The notes: generated from the letters alone by a model not told the origin. Numbered from the stretch's first letter, positions 50,566 to 60,112 are shown. The stretch: DNA of 64,000 bases from Streptomyces olivaceoviridis (GCF_014650115.1 NZ_BMUI01000020.1:1-64000), one strand, 5' to 3'. Translations and numbers: made by a program.

Positions 50566-50878
50566 TTATCCACAGAAGTTATCCACAGGTTCCCTTCTCG
50601 ACCTGGGGACAAGTCGACAGAGTGGTGCCGGCGGGTCGACAAATCGCCCAGGGAGCCCCGACCGGGGCCACCGGCGCCTGGCTCACTCTTCGTCCATGCG
50701 TTTCCTTTGGTTCATCTTTGGGGGCGACCGTTTTCCACCCGAAGGTGGGTGTCGACGTGGTTTGACCCAGGAATTCTTCAGTCCGTTGGCGCTTTCCGGA
50801 GTGATCAATTCCGAAGTCCACAGATCTTCCACACAGCCTGTGGATAACTCCTGGGAGAGTGTGGATCGCTGTGGACAA
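50566..50878. promoter_or_regulatory. Cluster of DnaA boxes upstream of serS
   Basis: TTATCCACA at 50566-50574 and 50579-50587; inverted TGTGGATAA 50839-50847, TGTGGATCG 50860-50868 and TGTGGACAA 50870-50878. Consensus in Streptomyces is TTGTCCACA. The 585-bp gap (50521-51105) holds no gene; its right part has the serS promoter. Confidence 0.75.
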
Positions 50879-51105
50879 CCGGCCCGCCAAATCCCGTTCT
50901 CCACAAGGAAGTCGAGTCAACCAGACGCCCGGGATGTGGCCCGTCCCAGGGAGTGAGACACTTTCCCCTTGACGGCTGGCATGACGTACGGACGACACAA
51001 CGCAACACACTCGGCAATTACCGCATAACGGAACGTACGCCGTGAATCAGAACTCCTTGCTGAGTGAGTCGTGAGCCGCGACCCCGCACCGGTAGCCTTG
51101 CCCTC

Positions 51106-52383
51106 GTGATTGACCTTCGCCTGCTCCGTGAGGACCCCGACCGTGTGCGCGCCTCCCAGCGCGCCCGTGGAGAGGACGTCGCGCTCGTCGACGCCCTCCT
51201 GTCTGCCGACGAGCGGCGCAGGTCCTCCGGCGTCCGCTTCGACGAACTGCGTGCCGAGCAGAAGCAGCTCGGCAAGCTGATCCCCAAGGCCGGCGCCGAG
51301 GAGAAGGCCGAGCTGCTGGGGCGCGCCGAGCAGCTGAAGGCGGACGTGAAGGCCGCCGACGCCGAACGCGACGCCGCCGACGCCGAGACCCAGGAACTGC
51401 TGCTCAGGCTCGGCAACCTCGTCCACCCCGACGTGCCCGTCGGCGGCGAGGAGGACTTCGCCACGCTGGAGACGCACGGCACGATCCGCGACTTCGGTGC
51501 CGAGGGCTTCGAGCCCAAGGACCACCTGGAGCTGGGCCAGCTGCTCGGCGCGATCGACGTCGAGCGCGGCGCCAAGGTCTCCGGCTCCCGCTTCTACTTC
51601 CTCACCGGTGTCGGCGCCCTGCTGGAGCTGGCCCTGGTGAACGCGGCGATCTCCCAGGCCACCGCCGCCGGCTTCACGCCGATGCTCACCCCGGCGCTGG
51701 TCCGCCCGCAGTCCATGGCCGGCACCGGCTTCCTCGGCCAGGCCGCCCAGGACGTCTACCACCTCGACAAGGACGACCTGTACCTGGTCGGCACCTCCGA
51801 GGTCCCGCTCGCGGCCTACCACATGGACGAGATCATCGACGCGGACCGGCTGCCGCTGCGGTACGCGGGCTTCTCCCCGTGCTTCCGCCGCGAGGCCGGC
51901 TCGCACGGCAAGGACACCCGGGGCATCTTCCGCGTGCACCAGTTCGACAAGGTCGAGATGTTCTCGTACGTCGCTCCCGAGGACTCGCAGGCCGAGCACC
52001 AGCGCCTGCTGGAGTGGGAGAAGCAGTGGCTGACCTCGCTGGAGCTGCCGTTCCGCGTCATCGACGTGGCCTCCGGTGACCTCGGCTCCTCGGCCGCCCG
52101 CAAGTTCGACTGCGAGGCGTGGATCCCGACCCAGGGCAAGTACCGCGAGCTGACCTCGACCTCGGACTGCACCGAGTTCCAGGCCCGCCGGCTGTCCATC
52201 CGGGTCCGCGACGGCAAGCAGGTCAAGCCGCTCGCCACCCTCAACGGCACGCTGTGCGCCGTACCGCGCACGATCGTGGCGATCCTGGAGAACCACCAGC
52301 AGGCCGACGGCTCCGTCCGGGTCCCCGAGGTGCTGCGCCCCTACCTGGGCGGCCGTGAGGTCCTGGAGCCGGTCGCCAAGTGA
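51106..52383 (+). CDS. serS: Seryl-tRNA synthetase
   Basis: 425 aa. GTG start; no Shine-Dalgarno but TAGCCT 7 nt upstream suggests a leaderless mRNA. N-terminal coiled-coil arm (residues 30-105, RRSSGVRFDELRAEQKQLGK), class II catalytic domain with motif 2 FSPCFRREAGSHGKDTRGIF and motif 3 NGTLCAVPRTIVAILENHQQ. Charges tRNA-Ser (two tRNA-Ser genes are in this window). The stop overlaps the next gene's GTG. Confidence 0.97.
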   Translation: MIDLRLLREDPDRVRASQRARGEDVALVDALLSADERRRSSGVRFDELRAEQKQLGKLIPKAGAEEKAELLGRAEQLKADVKAADAERDAADAETQELLLRLGNLVHPDVPVGGEEDFATLETHGTIRDFGAEGFEPKDHLELGQLLGAIDVERGAKVSGSRFYFLTGVGALLELALVNAAISQATAAGFTPMLTPALVRPQSMAGTGFLGQAAQDVYHLDKDDLYLVGTSEVPLAAYHMDEIIDADRLPLRYAGFSPCFRREAGSHGKDTRGIFRVHQFDKVEMFSYVAPEDSQAEHQRLLEWEKQWLTSLELPFRVIDVASGDLGSSAARKFDCEAWIPTQGKYRELTSTSDCTEFQARRLSIRVRDGKQVKPLATLNGTLCAVPRTIVAILENHQQADGSVRVPEVLRPYLGGREVLEPVAK

Positions 52384-53180
52384 CCGGCTTCCCGTACCGA
52401 CTGATCGCCACCGACCTCGACGGCACGCTCCTGCGTTCCGACGAGTCGATCTCGCAGCGCACCCGTGACGCGCTCGCCGCGGCCACCGCGGCGGGCGCGG
52501 CGCACATCGTCGTCACCGGCCGCGCGGTCCCCTGGACCCGGCACATCCTGGACGACCTCGGCTACGACGGCCTCGCCGTCTGCGGTCAGGGCGCCCAGGT
52601 GTACGACGCCGGCTCCCACCGCCTGCTGACCTCGGTCACCCTGGACCGGCAGCTCGCGGGCGTGGCCCTCGCCAAGATCGAGGCCGAGGTGGGTCCGCTG
52701 TACCTGGCGGCGAGCCGGGACGGCCTGGACGGCGAGGTGCTGGTGGGCCCGGGGTACGCGGTCGTCGGCAAGCTGCCCGGCACCCCCTTCACGGACGCCT
52801 CCGACCTCTGGACGGCGCCCCTGAACAAGATCTACATACAGCATCCGACGCTGGGCGACGACGAGCTGGCGGAGGCGGCCCGGCAGGCGGCCGGCGGCTT
52901 CGTCACGGTGGCCATGGCGGGCGAGGGCATCGTGGAGCTGCTCCCGCTCGGCCTGTCCAAGGCCACGGGCCTCTCCCTGGCGGCCCGCCGCCTGGGCCTG
53001 AAGGCCGCCGACACGATCGCCTTCGGTGACATGCCCAACGACATCCCGATGTTCGCCTGGGCGGACCGCGGCGTGGCCATGGCCAACGCCCATGCGGAAC
53101 TGCGGGCGGTGGCCGACGAGATCACGTCCTCCAACGAGGAGGACGGGATCGCGGTCGTGCTGGAGCGGCTGCTCGGCTAG
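52380..53180 (+). CDS. Cof-type HAD-IIB phosphatase
   Basis: 266 aa, GTG in the GTGA overlap with serS. HAD motifs: ATDLDGTLLRSD (nucleophile Asp), VVTGRAVPW, Lys in LGLSKATGLSLAARRLGLKA, and FGDMPNDIPMFAWAD (motif IV). A small-molecule phosphatase (sugar or nucleotide phosphates), cytoplasmic. A paralogue lies at 62016. Confidence 0.92.
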   Translation: MTGFPYRLIATDLDGTLLRSDESISQRTRDALAAATAAGAAHIVVTGRAVPWTRHILDDLGYDGLAVCGQGAQVYDAGSHRLLTSVTLDRQLAGVALAKIEAEVGPLYLAASRDGLDGEVLVGPGYAVVGKLPGTPFTDASDLWTAPLNKIYIQHPTLGDDELAEAARQAAGGFVTVAMAGEGIVELLPLGLSKATGLSLAARRLGLKAADTIAFGDMPNDIPMFAWADRGVAMANAHAELRAVADEITSSNEEDGIAVVLERLLG

Positions 53181-53482
53181 CGAGCCGCCACGCCAGGGCA
53201 GGTAGCGGGCCCGGGACGGGTACGTCCCGGCGCCCCCGGCGGCCACGATCCTGCCGTCGGACCGGGGCGGCACGCGCGGCCGGCCCCCGGACGGCGACTG
53301 GGTGGGCGGCCCACGCGAGAGCGACGTCGCGTGCTCGAAGCGGCCACCCCTGGCAGTCCCCGTGGCCCCACGGAGATGCCCCCAGCCGGTGACGCCCGGA
53401 CGATCCCGGGCGTATGGGGCACACCCACTGTGCCCGGCGCCGGAGGGGGCGCCACCGAATAAGACGGACAGCCGGACGGCCG
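53181..53482. other. Intergenic, no gene seen
   Basis: 302 bp between the convergent Cof phosphatase and the small minus-strand gene. Open frames here have no start signals or domains. GACGGGTACGTCC-type short palindromes (53215-53230) may terminate transcription. Confidence 0.5.
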
Positions 53483-53725
53483 CTACCGGCGGCGCCACCT
53501 GCGGCGCCGCGCCTTGCTGAAGAACCAGCCGGCCGGCGGGTCGTCGGAGCGCCACGGCTGCGGCTCGGGCGCCTCGGCCCGCCAGCGCGCGGCGAGCATC
53601 CGGGCCCGGGCCGACGGCTCGGAGGTCCCGGCCGCCCGGACGAACGCCTCGTCCAGGACGACGTCGTCCCACGCGTCCTCGCCGGTCCGCTCCCGCCCTT
53701 CGTGCTGCGGCGTCTCCTCAGCCAT
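53483..53725 (-). CDS. Small conserved hypothetical protein
   Basis: 80 aa from ATG 53725 with GGGAGG upstream. Acidic first half (GEDAWDDVVLDEAFVRAAGT) and basic, Trp-rich end (PPAGWFFSKARRRRWRRR). Conserved pattern of Streptomyces small proteins, function unknown; the basic tail may bind nucleic acid. Next to the ABC operon, same strand, 79 bp after the permease start region's downstream end. Confidence 0.75.
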   Translation of the reverse strand: MAEETPQHEGRERTGEDAWDDVVLDEAFVRAAGTSEPSARARMLAARWRAEAPEPQPWRSDDPPAGWFFSKARRRRWRRR

Positions 53726-53803
53726 CTCCGGCCTCCCAGCCGTCCATCCGCTCGGCCCAGTGTGCCCGGGCCGGGGTGAAGCCCCCGTCAAGGCCGATGC
53801 CCG

Positions 53804-54523
53804 TCACTCCTCGCCCGCGAGCGTCAGCGACCTCAGCTTCTGGCCGGCGTACCAGGTGGCCAGGACGGTGACCGCCACCAGCAGCACCGTGGCCGTCGGC
53901 AGGCCCACCTCGGAGGTCACCAGATCCCCTCCGGCCATCTTGTGGGCGACGGCGAGCGACCACTGCTGGACGCTCAGCGTGCGCGCGCCCGGCACCAGGG
54001 AGCCGAACAGCGCCTCCCAGACCAGGGCGTAGACGAGCCCGAAGACCACCGCGTGCCGGGAGACCGTGCCCAGCAGCAGGAACAGCGCCGAGTAGGCGAT
54101 GGAGGAGACGAGCGCGGCGACCGTGTAGGCGACGGCGATCTGCTGGCCGTTGCCGTTCAGGATGAGACCGGCGATCAGGGTCGGCACCGCCGAGAAGACC
54201 ATGGTCACGGCGATGGCGACGATCAGCTTGGTGAAGATGATCGTGGGCCGCTTGAGCGGCTTGGACAGCAGGTAGACGACGGAGCCGTCGTCGATCTCCG
54301 GGCCGATCGCGCCGGTGCCGGCGATGACACCGATGATCGGCACCATCGTGGCGAGCGCGAAGCCGCCGAGCACGTCCGAGGCCGTCTGGTCGTCGGCTCC
54401 GGTCAGGGCGCGGACGGCCACGGAGATCACGATGAGCAGCAGCGGGAGCGCGCCGAGGATGAGGGCCCGGCGGCGGCCGAGCAGGGCCCGGTAGGTCAGC
54501 CGGGCGACGGTGGGGTCGTACAT
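53804..54523 (-). CDS. ABC transporter permease (ABC-2 type)
   Basis: 239 aa; ATG 54523 with GTAGGAGG upstream. Six hydrophobic helices (LILGALPLLLIVISVAVRAL, FALATMVPIIGVIAGTGAIG, IIFTKLIVAIAVTMVFSAVP) and the ABC-2 loop EIDDGSVVYLLSKPLKRPTI. Works with the ATPase at 54534, 10 bp upstream in the operon. Substrate unknown, probably export. Confidence 0.88.
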   Translation of the reverse strand: MYDPTVARLTYRALLGRRRALILGALPLLLIVISVAVRALTGADDQTASDVLGGFALATMVPIIGVIAGTGAIGPEIDDGSVVYLLSKPLKRPTIIFTKLIVAIAVTMVFSAVPTLIAGLILNGNGQQIAVAYTVAALVSSIAYSALFLLLGTVSRHAVVFGLVYALVWEALFGSLVPGARTLSVQQWSLAVAHKMAGGDLVTSEVGLPTATVLLVAVTVLATWYAGQKLRSLTLAGEE

Positions 54524-54533
54524 CTTCGGCCTC

Positions 54534-55445
54534 CTACGCCGCGACCAGGTACGAGAAGACGGACTCCAGGGACTCGTCGGACGGCGAGACCGTGAGGAGC
54601 CGGATGCCGTGGTCCCTGGCGACCTTCGGCAGCAGGGCGGTGAAGCGGCCGAAGTCGACGGCCTGGATGCGCAGGGCACCCTCGGCGTGGTCGACCTCGA
54701 TGCCGGCCGTCGACGGGTCGGCGATCAGCGCGGCCGCGAGGGCGCGGTCGTCGCTGGAGCGGACCAGGTAGCGGTGCGGGCGGTCGGTCATCAGACGGCG
54801 GATCCTGCGGAAGTCGCCGCTGGCCGCGTGCCGTCCGGCGACCACGACCTCGATGTGCCAGGCGAGTTGCTCGACCTCTTCGAGGATGTGGGACGAGAAC
54901 AGCACGGTGCGGCCCTCGTCGCCCATGCGCCGCAGCAGGTCCATGAGCTGCATGCGCTGGCGCGGGTCCATACCGTTGAAGGGCTCGTCCAGCAGGAGCA
55001 GCGAGGGGTCGTGGACCAGGGCGGACGCCATCTTCACGCGCTGGCGCATGCCCTTGGAGTACGTGGCGATCTTGCGGTCCTGTGCGTACTCCATCTCGAC
55101 CGTGGCGAGGGCGCGCTGGGCGGCCTTGTCGCCGAGGCCGTGCAGTTCGGCGTTGGCCACGACGAATTCACGGCCGGTGAGGAAGTCGTACATCGCCTCG
55201 CGCTCGGGGACGATGCCGATGTGCCGGTAGATCGCCTCGTTGCGCCAGACCTGCTGCCCGTCGAGGGTGACGGTGCCGGTGGAGGGGGCGAGGAAGCCGC
55301 CCATCATGTTGATGAGGGTGGACTTGCCGGCGCCGTTGGGGCCGAGCAGGCCGGTGACGCCGGGGCCGATGGTCATGGTGATGTCGTTGACGGCGACCAC
55401 GTTGCCGAACCAGCGCGAGACGTGGTCGATGACGAGGGTGCTCAT
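54534..55445 (-). CDS. ABC transporter ATP-binding protein
   Basis: 303 aa. Walker A LLGPNGAGKSTLINMMGG, signature YSKGMRQRVKMASALVHDP, Walker B SLLLLDEPFNGMDP, H-loop LFSSHILEE. C-terminal extension (200-300) of the type seen with ABC-2 exporters. Energises the permease at 53804 and/or 55498. Confidence 0.94.
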   Translation of the reverse strand: MSTLVIDHVSRWFGNVVAVNDITMTIGPGVTGLLGPNGAGKSTLINMMGGFLAPSTGTVTLDGQQVWRNEAIYRHIGIVPEREAMYDFLTGREFVVANAELHGLGDKAAQRALATVEMEYAQDRKIATYSKGMRQRVKMASALVHDPSLLLLDEPFNGMDPRQRMQLMDLLRRMGDEGRTVLFSSHILEEVEQLAWHIEVVVAGRHAASGDFRRIRRLMTDRPHRYLVRSSDDRALAAALIADPSTAGIEVDHAEGALRIQAVDFGRFTALLPKVARDHGIRLLTVSPSDESLESVFSYLVAA

Positions 55446-55497
55446 GGGCGCGGCCCGTTCCTTAGAAGGGTGGTGGTGGCCGGACGGGTGGGCGTGG

Positions 55498-56415
55498 TCA
55501 CAGTCCCACCTTCTTGTAGCGGCGCATCAGCAGGCCGTAGCCGGCGGCGATCAGGCCCAGGACGACCAGGACGTACACCGCGCCCTCGCCGCTGCCGGGG
55601 CCGGCCGCGCCGGGGAACGCCGAACTCGCGCCGAGGAAGGCGGACTGGACCCCGTCGATGAGTGTGACGGGCGAGAAGAGTCCGATCCAGGGGATGGCGC
55701 CGGTGCTGTTCTGCGCGTCGGCGATGGCCTGGAGCGTGGAGACGGCGCCGTAGGAGATGGTCAGTACGGCGATGACGGCCGCGATGCCGAAGCCGCGCCG
55801 CGGGGTGACCGAGGCGATGACCAGGCCGATGCCGGCGAAGAGCAGTGAGAGCAGTGCCACGGAGACGAGTCCCTGCGCGAATCCCTTGGTCTGGTCGGCG
55901 AAGTCCAGCTTGGCCAGCAGCGCGCCCACGTAGAGGACGATCAGCGGGGCCGCGGTGAGGACGAACAGCGCGGAGGCCAGCGCCGCGTACTTCGCCCGGA
56001 CGTAGTCGGCGGTCTCGATCGGCCGCGAGAAGTACAGCGGGACGGTCTTGAAGCGCAGGTCGCGCGAGACGGACTGGGGCGCCTGCGAGGCGACGTACAG
56101 GCTGATGACGGCCTGCATGATGATCGCGTAGCGCGTGTAGTCGACGGGCAGTTCCCTGGCCTTGGTGGCGACCGCGACGGCGACCATGATGGCCGCGGGC
56201 ACGCACATCACCACGAACAGCAGCATCGGCAGCACCTTGGACTTGACGGAGCGTCCGAGTCCGTAGGCGCCGCGCAGGGACTGCGAGTACAGGGAGCGGG
56301 TGGCGTAGGAGCGGCCGAGGCGGGGGCCGTCGTAGTTGCGGTAGCCGATGTTGTGGATGCGGGTCTGGTCACCCGGGGTCGCGGCGGATGCCGGCAGGGG
56401 CTGCTCAACTGCCAT
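55498..56415 (-). CDS. ABC transporter permease
   Basis: 305 aa from ATG 56415, overlapping the upstream ATPase by 11 bp. Six membrane helices (VLPMLLFVVMCVPAAIMVAV, LFVLTAAPLIVLYVGALLAK, LVSVALLSLLFAGIGLVIAS) and RFKTVPLYFSRPIETADYVR, parallel to the loop in the other permease. Ends YGLLMRRYKKVGL. The two permease/ATPase pairs form one four-gene operon and are likely paralogous halves. Confidence 0.9.
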   Translation of the reverse strand: MAVEQPLPASAATPGDQTRIHNIGYRNYDGPRLGRSYATRSLYSQSLRGAYGLGRSVKSKVLPMLLFVVMCVPAAIMVAVAVATKARELPVDYTRYAIIMQAVISLYVASQAPQSVSRDLRFKTVPLYFSRPIETADYVRAKYAALASALFVLTAAPLIVLYVGALLAKLDFADQTKGFAQGLVSVALLSLLFAGIGLVIASVTPRRGFGIAAVIAVLTISYGAVSTLQAIADAQNSTGAIPWIGLFSPVTLIDGVQSAFLGASSAFPGAAGPGSGEGAVYVLVVLGLIAAGYGLLMRRYKKVGL

Positions 56416-57370
56416 GGACGGCCGCCTCCTTCCGCTGTTCGTCCTCGGTGAAGACCTCCGAGATGTGGTGCCGGCGCTGCTCCATGCGCACCAGCCCGAG
56501 GCCCAGGTCGGCGACGACGTCACGGACCAGGTCGTACGTCTCCTCGCCCTGCGCCGTCAGAAGCAGGATGTGGCCGGCGCCCGGCAGGCCGCTGCCGGCC
56601 TCGACGGTCACCCCGCGCGCGTGCAGCGCCTCGCGCAGCGCGCGCGTGCCGTCGGGGTGCTCGTCGGTGTCGGTGACCTCCACGGCGAGCGTGGTCGTGG
56701 TCTGGGTGAAGTCGGTGGTGGAGCTGGAGCGCAGCAGCTTGCCGCCGTCGATGACGACGACGTGGTCGCAGGTGCGTTCCAGCTCGCCGAGCAGGTGGGA
56801 GGTGACGAGGACCGAGATGCCGAAGTCGGTGTGGATGCGGCGGATCAGGCCGAGCATCTCGTCGCGGCCGACCGGGTCGAGGCCGTTGGTCGGCTCGTCC
56901 AGGAAGACGAGCCGCGGGTCGTGCACCAGCGCCTGGGCGAGCTTCACCCGCTGCTTCATACCGGTCGAGTAGCCGCCGATGGGGCGGTACCGCTCCTCGT
57001 ACAGCCCGACATGGCGCAGGGTGTCGGCGGTGCGCTCGCGGGCGGCGGCGGGCGGCAGGCCGGACATGCGGGCCATGTGGACGACGAACTCGGTGGCCGA
57101 GACGTCCGGCGGCAGGCAGTCGTGCTCCGGCATGTACCCGACGCGCTCGCGGATGGCGGCGCCCTCGGAGGCGACGTCGAGGCCGAGCACCTCGGCGCGG
57201 CCCTCCGTGGCGGGGGACAGCCCCAGCAGGATCTTGATCAGGGTGGACTTGCCGGCGCCGTTGGCCCCGACGAGTCCGGTCACACCGGGTCCGATGTCCA
57301 CGGACAGCCGGTCGAGCGCGGTCACCCGGGGGAACCGCTTGCTCAGGCTTTCGGTCGCGATCACAGTCAC
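56405..57370 (-). CDS. ABC transporter ATP-binding protein
   Basis: 321 aa from GTG 57370; a TAGTGT -10-like box 7 nt before it suggests a leaderless start (GTG 57397 is the alternative). Walker A LVGANGAGKSTLIKILLG, signature YSTGMKQRVKLAQALVHDP, Walker B RLVFLDEPTNGLDP, H-loop LVTSHLLGELE. Heads the four-gene ABC operon. Confidence 0.93.
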   Translation of the reverse strand: MTVIATESLSKRFPRVTALDRLSVDIGPGVTGLVGANGAGKSTLIKILLGLSPATEGRAEVLGLDVASEGAAIRERVGYMPEHDCLPPDVSATEFVVHMARMSGLPPAAARERTADTLRHVGLYEERYRPIGGYSTGMKQRVKLAQALVHDPRLVFLDEPTNGLDPVGRDEMLGLIRRIHTDFGISVLVTSHLLGELERTCDHVVVIDGGKLLRSSSTTDFTQTTTTLAVEVTDTDEHPDGTRALREALHARGVTVEAGSGLPGAGHILLLTAQGEETYDLVRDVVADLGLGLVRMEQRRHHISEVFTEDEQRKEAAVHGS

Positions 57371-57580
57371 GCCGTCGACACTAGTGACGCGGACCACGTC
57401 GGTCGTCAGACCGGAGAGCAGTCTTCGTGTCCGACTCCAGGTGTAGGGGTTCCGTAAGGGACCCCCTCCCTGAGAGGTACGGCAGAGGTACGGGCACCCC
57501 TGTTGACGCCAGGTCTAACAAGTGCGAGATTCTCCGGTGTCGGGTGACGGGCACGTACCGCGAGGGTGGGACGGGGTGGC

Positions 57581-58225
57581 ATGGCGACGACGTCGACCGG
57601 GGAGCGCTCGGCGGAGCCGCGGGGTTTCCGGACCGTGCGGCGCCTCGCCCACGCGTGCGCGGAGGCGGTCGCGGCCCGCCTGGAGCCGGGCGTGACCGAG
57701 CGCGAGGCGGCCCGGACGCGGCGCGAGTGGCTGCGCGGGCGCGGGGTGAACCCGGTGCGGGACCGGCTGAAGGCACACCGCGAGCTGATCCTGCGCGAGG
57801 TGCGCGAGCGGCGCCCGCTGCGGGAGATCCACCAGGACGTGGACCGGCCCATGGTTCGCCAGGGCTACGCCGACCGGCACCGCGCCCACCCCTTCGGGGT
57901 GATCGCCCACAGGGTGCACCGGGTGCGACGGCACCGCTGGTCACCCCAGCTGTTCGGGTTCCGCACCCAGTCCCTGGAGGGCCTGGCCGCCGACGCGCCG
58001 CACGGCCACCGCGAGGGCCGGTCGCCGCTGTGGTCGCCGCACCGCTTGTCGGACCACCCGCCGCGGCCGGGCCTCCGGGCGGTCGAACCCCACCTCGGCT
58101 CCCGGGTGACGGGCGCGGAGTTCGAGGAGATCCTGGTGGTCACCGACTCCCGGGACCCCGGACAGAGCGCGTTCCGGCTGGACGACGATCTGCCGCACAC
58201 GCGGCGCTGGGCGGAGGAGAAGTGA
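57581..58225 (+). pseudogene. M24-family metallopeptidase with internal deletion
   Basis: 214 aa from ATG 57581. The start (FRTVRRLAHACAEAVAARLE, GVTEREAARTRREWLRGRGV) and end (FEEILVVTDSRDPGQSAFRL) match the Streptomyces M24 relatives that I know to be about 280 aa. The middle, which should carry the first metal-binding Asp residues, is missing: GRGV joins directly to NPVRDRLKAHRELIL. Several usually aromatic positions are Arg (HREGRSPLWSPHRL, PGLRAVEPHLGSR). The frame is kept and overlaps the next gene, but catalysis is unlikely. Confidence 0.7.
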
Positions 58226-59976
58226 CCTTGAAGGGTGCACGCGAGCGCTGGGTGCGCACGGGCGGGGTCGAACTGTGCGTGGCCGAACTGGGCGACCCCG
58301 GCCGGCCGACGGTGGTGCTGGTACACGGCTACCCGGACAGCAAGGAGGTCTGGTCGGAGGTCGCCGCCCGGCTCGCCGGCCGCTTCCACGTCGTCCTCTA
58401 CGACGTCCGGGGCCACGGCCGCTCCACGGCACCCCGGCCGCTGCGCGGGGGCTTCACCCTCGCCAAGCTCACCGACGACTTCCTGGCCGTCGTGGACGCG
58501 GTCAGCCCGGACCGGCCGGTGCACCTCGTCGGGCACGACTGGGGCTCGGTGCAGTCCTGGGAGTTCGTCACGGTGGGCCGCACCGAGGGCCGTATCGCCT
58601 CCTTCACCTCGATCTCCGGGCCGTCCCTCGACCACTTCGGGCACTGGATCAACGCGCGCGTCAAGCGCCCCACGCCCCGCCGGGTGGGCCAGCTCCTCGG
58701 CCAGGGCGCCAAGTCCTGGTACGTGTACCTGCTGCACACGCCGGCCCTGCCGGAGCTCGCCTGGCGCGGGCCGCTCGGCACGTACTGGCCGAAGATCCTG
58801 GAGCGGGCCGAGCGGGTCCCGGGCGGCGACTACCCGACCGCCTCGCTCCCCACCGACGCCGCGCACGGCGCCTGGCTGTACCGGGACAACGTCCGCGCGC
58901 GACTGCGCAGGCCGCGCCCGGACGCGTACGCCCACGCGCCCGTGCAGCTCATCACGCCCCAGGAGGACGCGTTCCTCTCCGAGCGGCTGTACGACGACCT
59001 GGACCGGTGGGCGCCCCGGCTGACCCGCCGCACGCTCCCGGCCGGGCACTGGGTCCCGCGCACGCGTCCCGACCAGGTGGCCGCCTGGATCGAGCAGTTC
59101 GCGACGTCCGCCGAGGGCGGCCGTCCCGCCCCGCGGCCCACCGGGCGCCACGCCGACCGGTTCGCCGGACAGCTGGTGCTGGTCACCGGTGCGGGCAGCG
59201 GGATCGGCCGGGCCACGGCGTTCGCCTTCGCCGAGGCCGGGGCGCGCGTGATCGCCGTCGACCGCGACGCCGAGGCCGCCGCCCGCACCGCCGAGCAGTC
59301 CCGGCTGGCCGGCGCGCCCGACGCCTGGGCGGAGCCGGCCGACGTCTCCGACGAGCAGGCCATGGAGAAGCTCGCGGAGAAGGTCCACGACGAGCACGGC
59401 GTGCTGGACGTGCTGGTCAACAACGCGGGCATCGGTCTGTCCGGCTCCTTCTTCGCCACGACGACCGACGACTGGCGCAAGGTGCTGGACGTGAACCTGT
59501 GGGGCGTGATCCACGGCTGCCGGCTCTTCGGCGCGCGGATGGCCGAGCGCGATCAGGGCGGCCACATCGTCAACGTCGCGTCGGCCGCCGCCTACCAGCC
59601 CTCGCGCGTGCTGCCCGCCTACAGCACCTCCAAGGCGGCGGTCCTGATGCTCTCCGAGTGCCTGCGCGCCGAGCTGGCCGCCCAGGGCATCGGTGTCACG
59701 GCGGTCTGCCCGGGCTTCGTCAACACCAGCATCACCTCCACGGCCCGCTTCGCCGGTGTCGACGAGGAGGAGCAACGCCGTCGCCAACAGCGGACGGCCC
59801 GCCTGTACGGCCTGCGCAACTACCCGCCGGAGAAGGTGGCCGACGCGATCCTGGACGCGGTGGCCGACAACAGGGCGGTGGCGCCGGTGACCCCGGAGGC
59901 CCGCGGCGCCCGCCTGCTGTACCGCTTCGCGCCGGGACTGCTGAGGAGGATCGCGCGGGTGGAACCGAGGTTGTGA
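58222..59976 (+). CDS. Alpha/beta hydrolase - short-chain dehydrogenase fusion
   Basis: 584 aa, GTG in a GTGA overlap, GGAGGAG upstream. Residues 10-290 alpha/beta hydrolase: VLVHGYPDSKEVW oxyanion region, VGHDWGSVQSW nucleophile elbow with Asp as nucleophile as in epoxide hydrolases, GHWVP catalytic His. Residues 310-584 SDR: VTGAGSGIGRATAF (NADP-binding), NNAGIG, Ser in NVASAAAYQPS, YSTSK catalytic Tyr-Lys. Two steps in one chain on a hydrophobic ester or epoxide is likely; substrate unknown. Confidence 0.92.
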   Translation: MTLKGARERWVRTGGVELCVAELGDPGRPTVVLVHGYPDSKEVWSEVAARLAGRFHVVLYDVRGHGRSTAPRPLRGGFTLAKLTDDFLAVVDAVSPDRPVHLVGHDWGSVQSWEFVTVGRTEGRIASFTSISGPSLDHFGHWINARVKRPTPRRVGQLLGQGAKSWYVYLLHTPALPELAWRGPLGTYWPKILERAERVPGGDYPTASLPTDAAHGAWLYRDNVRARLRRPRPDAYAHAPVQLITPQEDAFLSERLYDDLDRWAPRLTRRTLPAGHWVPRTRPDQVAAWIEQFATSAEGGRPAPRPTGRHADRFAGQLVLVTGAGSGIGRATAFAFAEAGARVIAVDRDAEAAARTAEQSRLAGAPDAWAEPADVSDEQAMEKLAEKVHDEHGVLDVLVNNAGIGLSGSFFATTTDDWRKVLDVNLWGVIHGCRLFGARMAERDQGGHIVNVASAAAYQPSRVLPAYSTSKAAVLMLSECLRAELAAQGIGVTAVCPGFVNTSITSTARFAGVDEEEQRRRQQRTARLYGLRNYPPEKVADAILDAVADNRAVAPVTPEARGARLLYRFAPGLLRRIARVEPRL

Positions 59977-60003
59977 CGCGAAATGCCGCAAAGGGAACGG
60001 CAG

Positions 60004-60057
60004 TTGTCCACAACTTCGCCAATTCGCCTGTGGATAACCGCACTTGGTTGTGGATCA
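60004..60057. promoter_or_regulatory. Three DnaA boxes before kptA
   Basis: TTGTCCACA at 60004-60012 (exact Streptomyces consensus), inverted TGTGGATAA 60029-60037 and TGTGGATCA 60049-60057, within 54 bp. Confidence 0.65.
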
Positions 60058-60112
60058 AACCTCGGAGCGAAAACAAGCTGCGTGATCCGTGTCTCTCCCG
60101 CACGCTGGCCCC

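Noticed and set aside
50521..51105. Chromosomal origin (oriC)
   Set aside because: Five boxes only and no dnaA/dnaN nearby; a titration or regulatory cluster is more likely.
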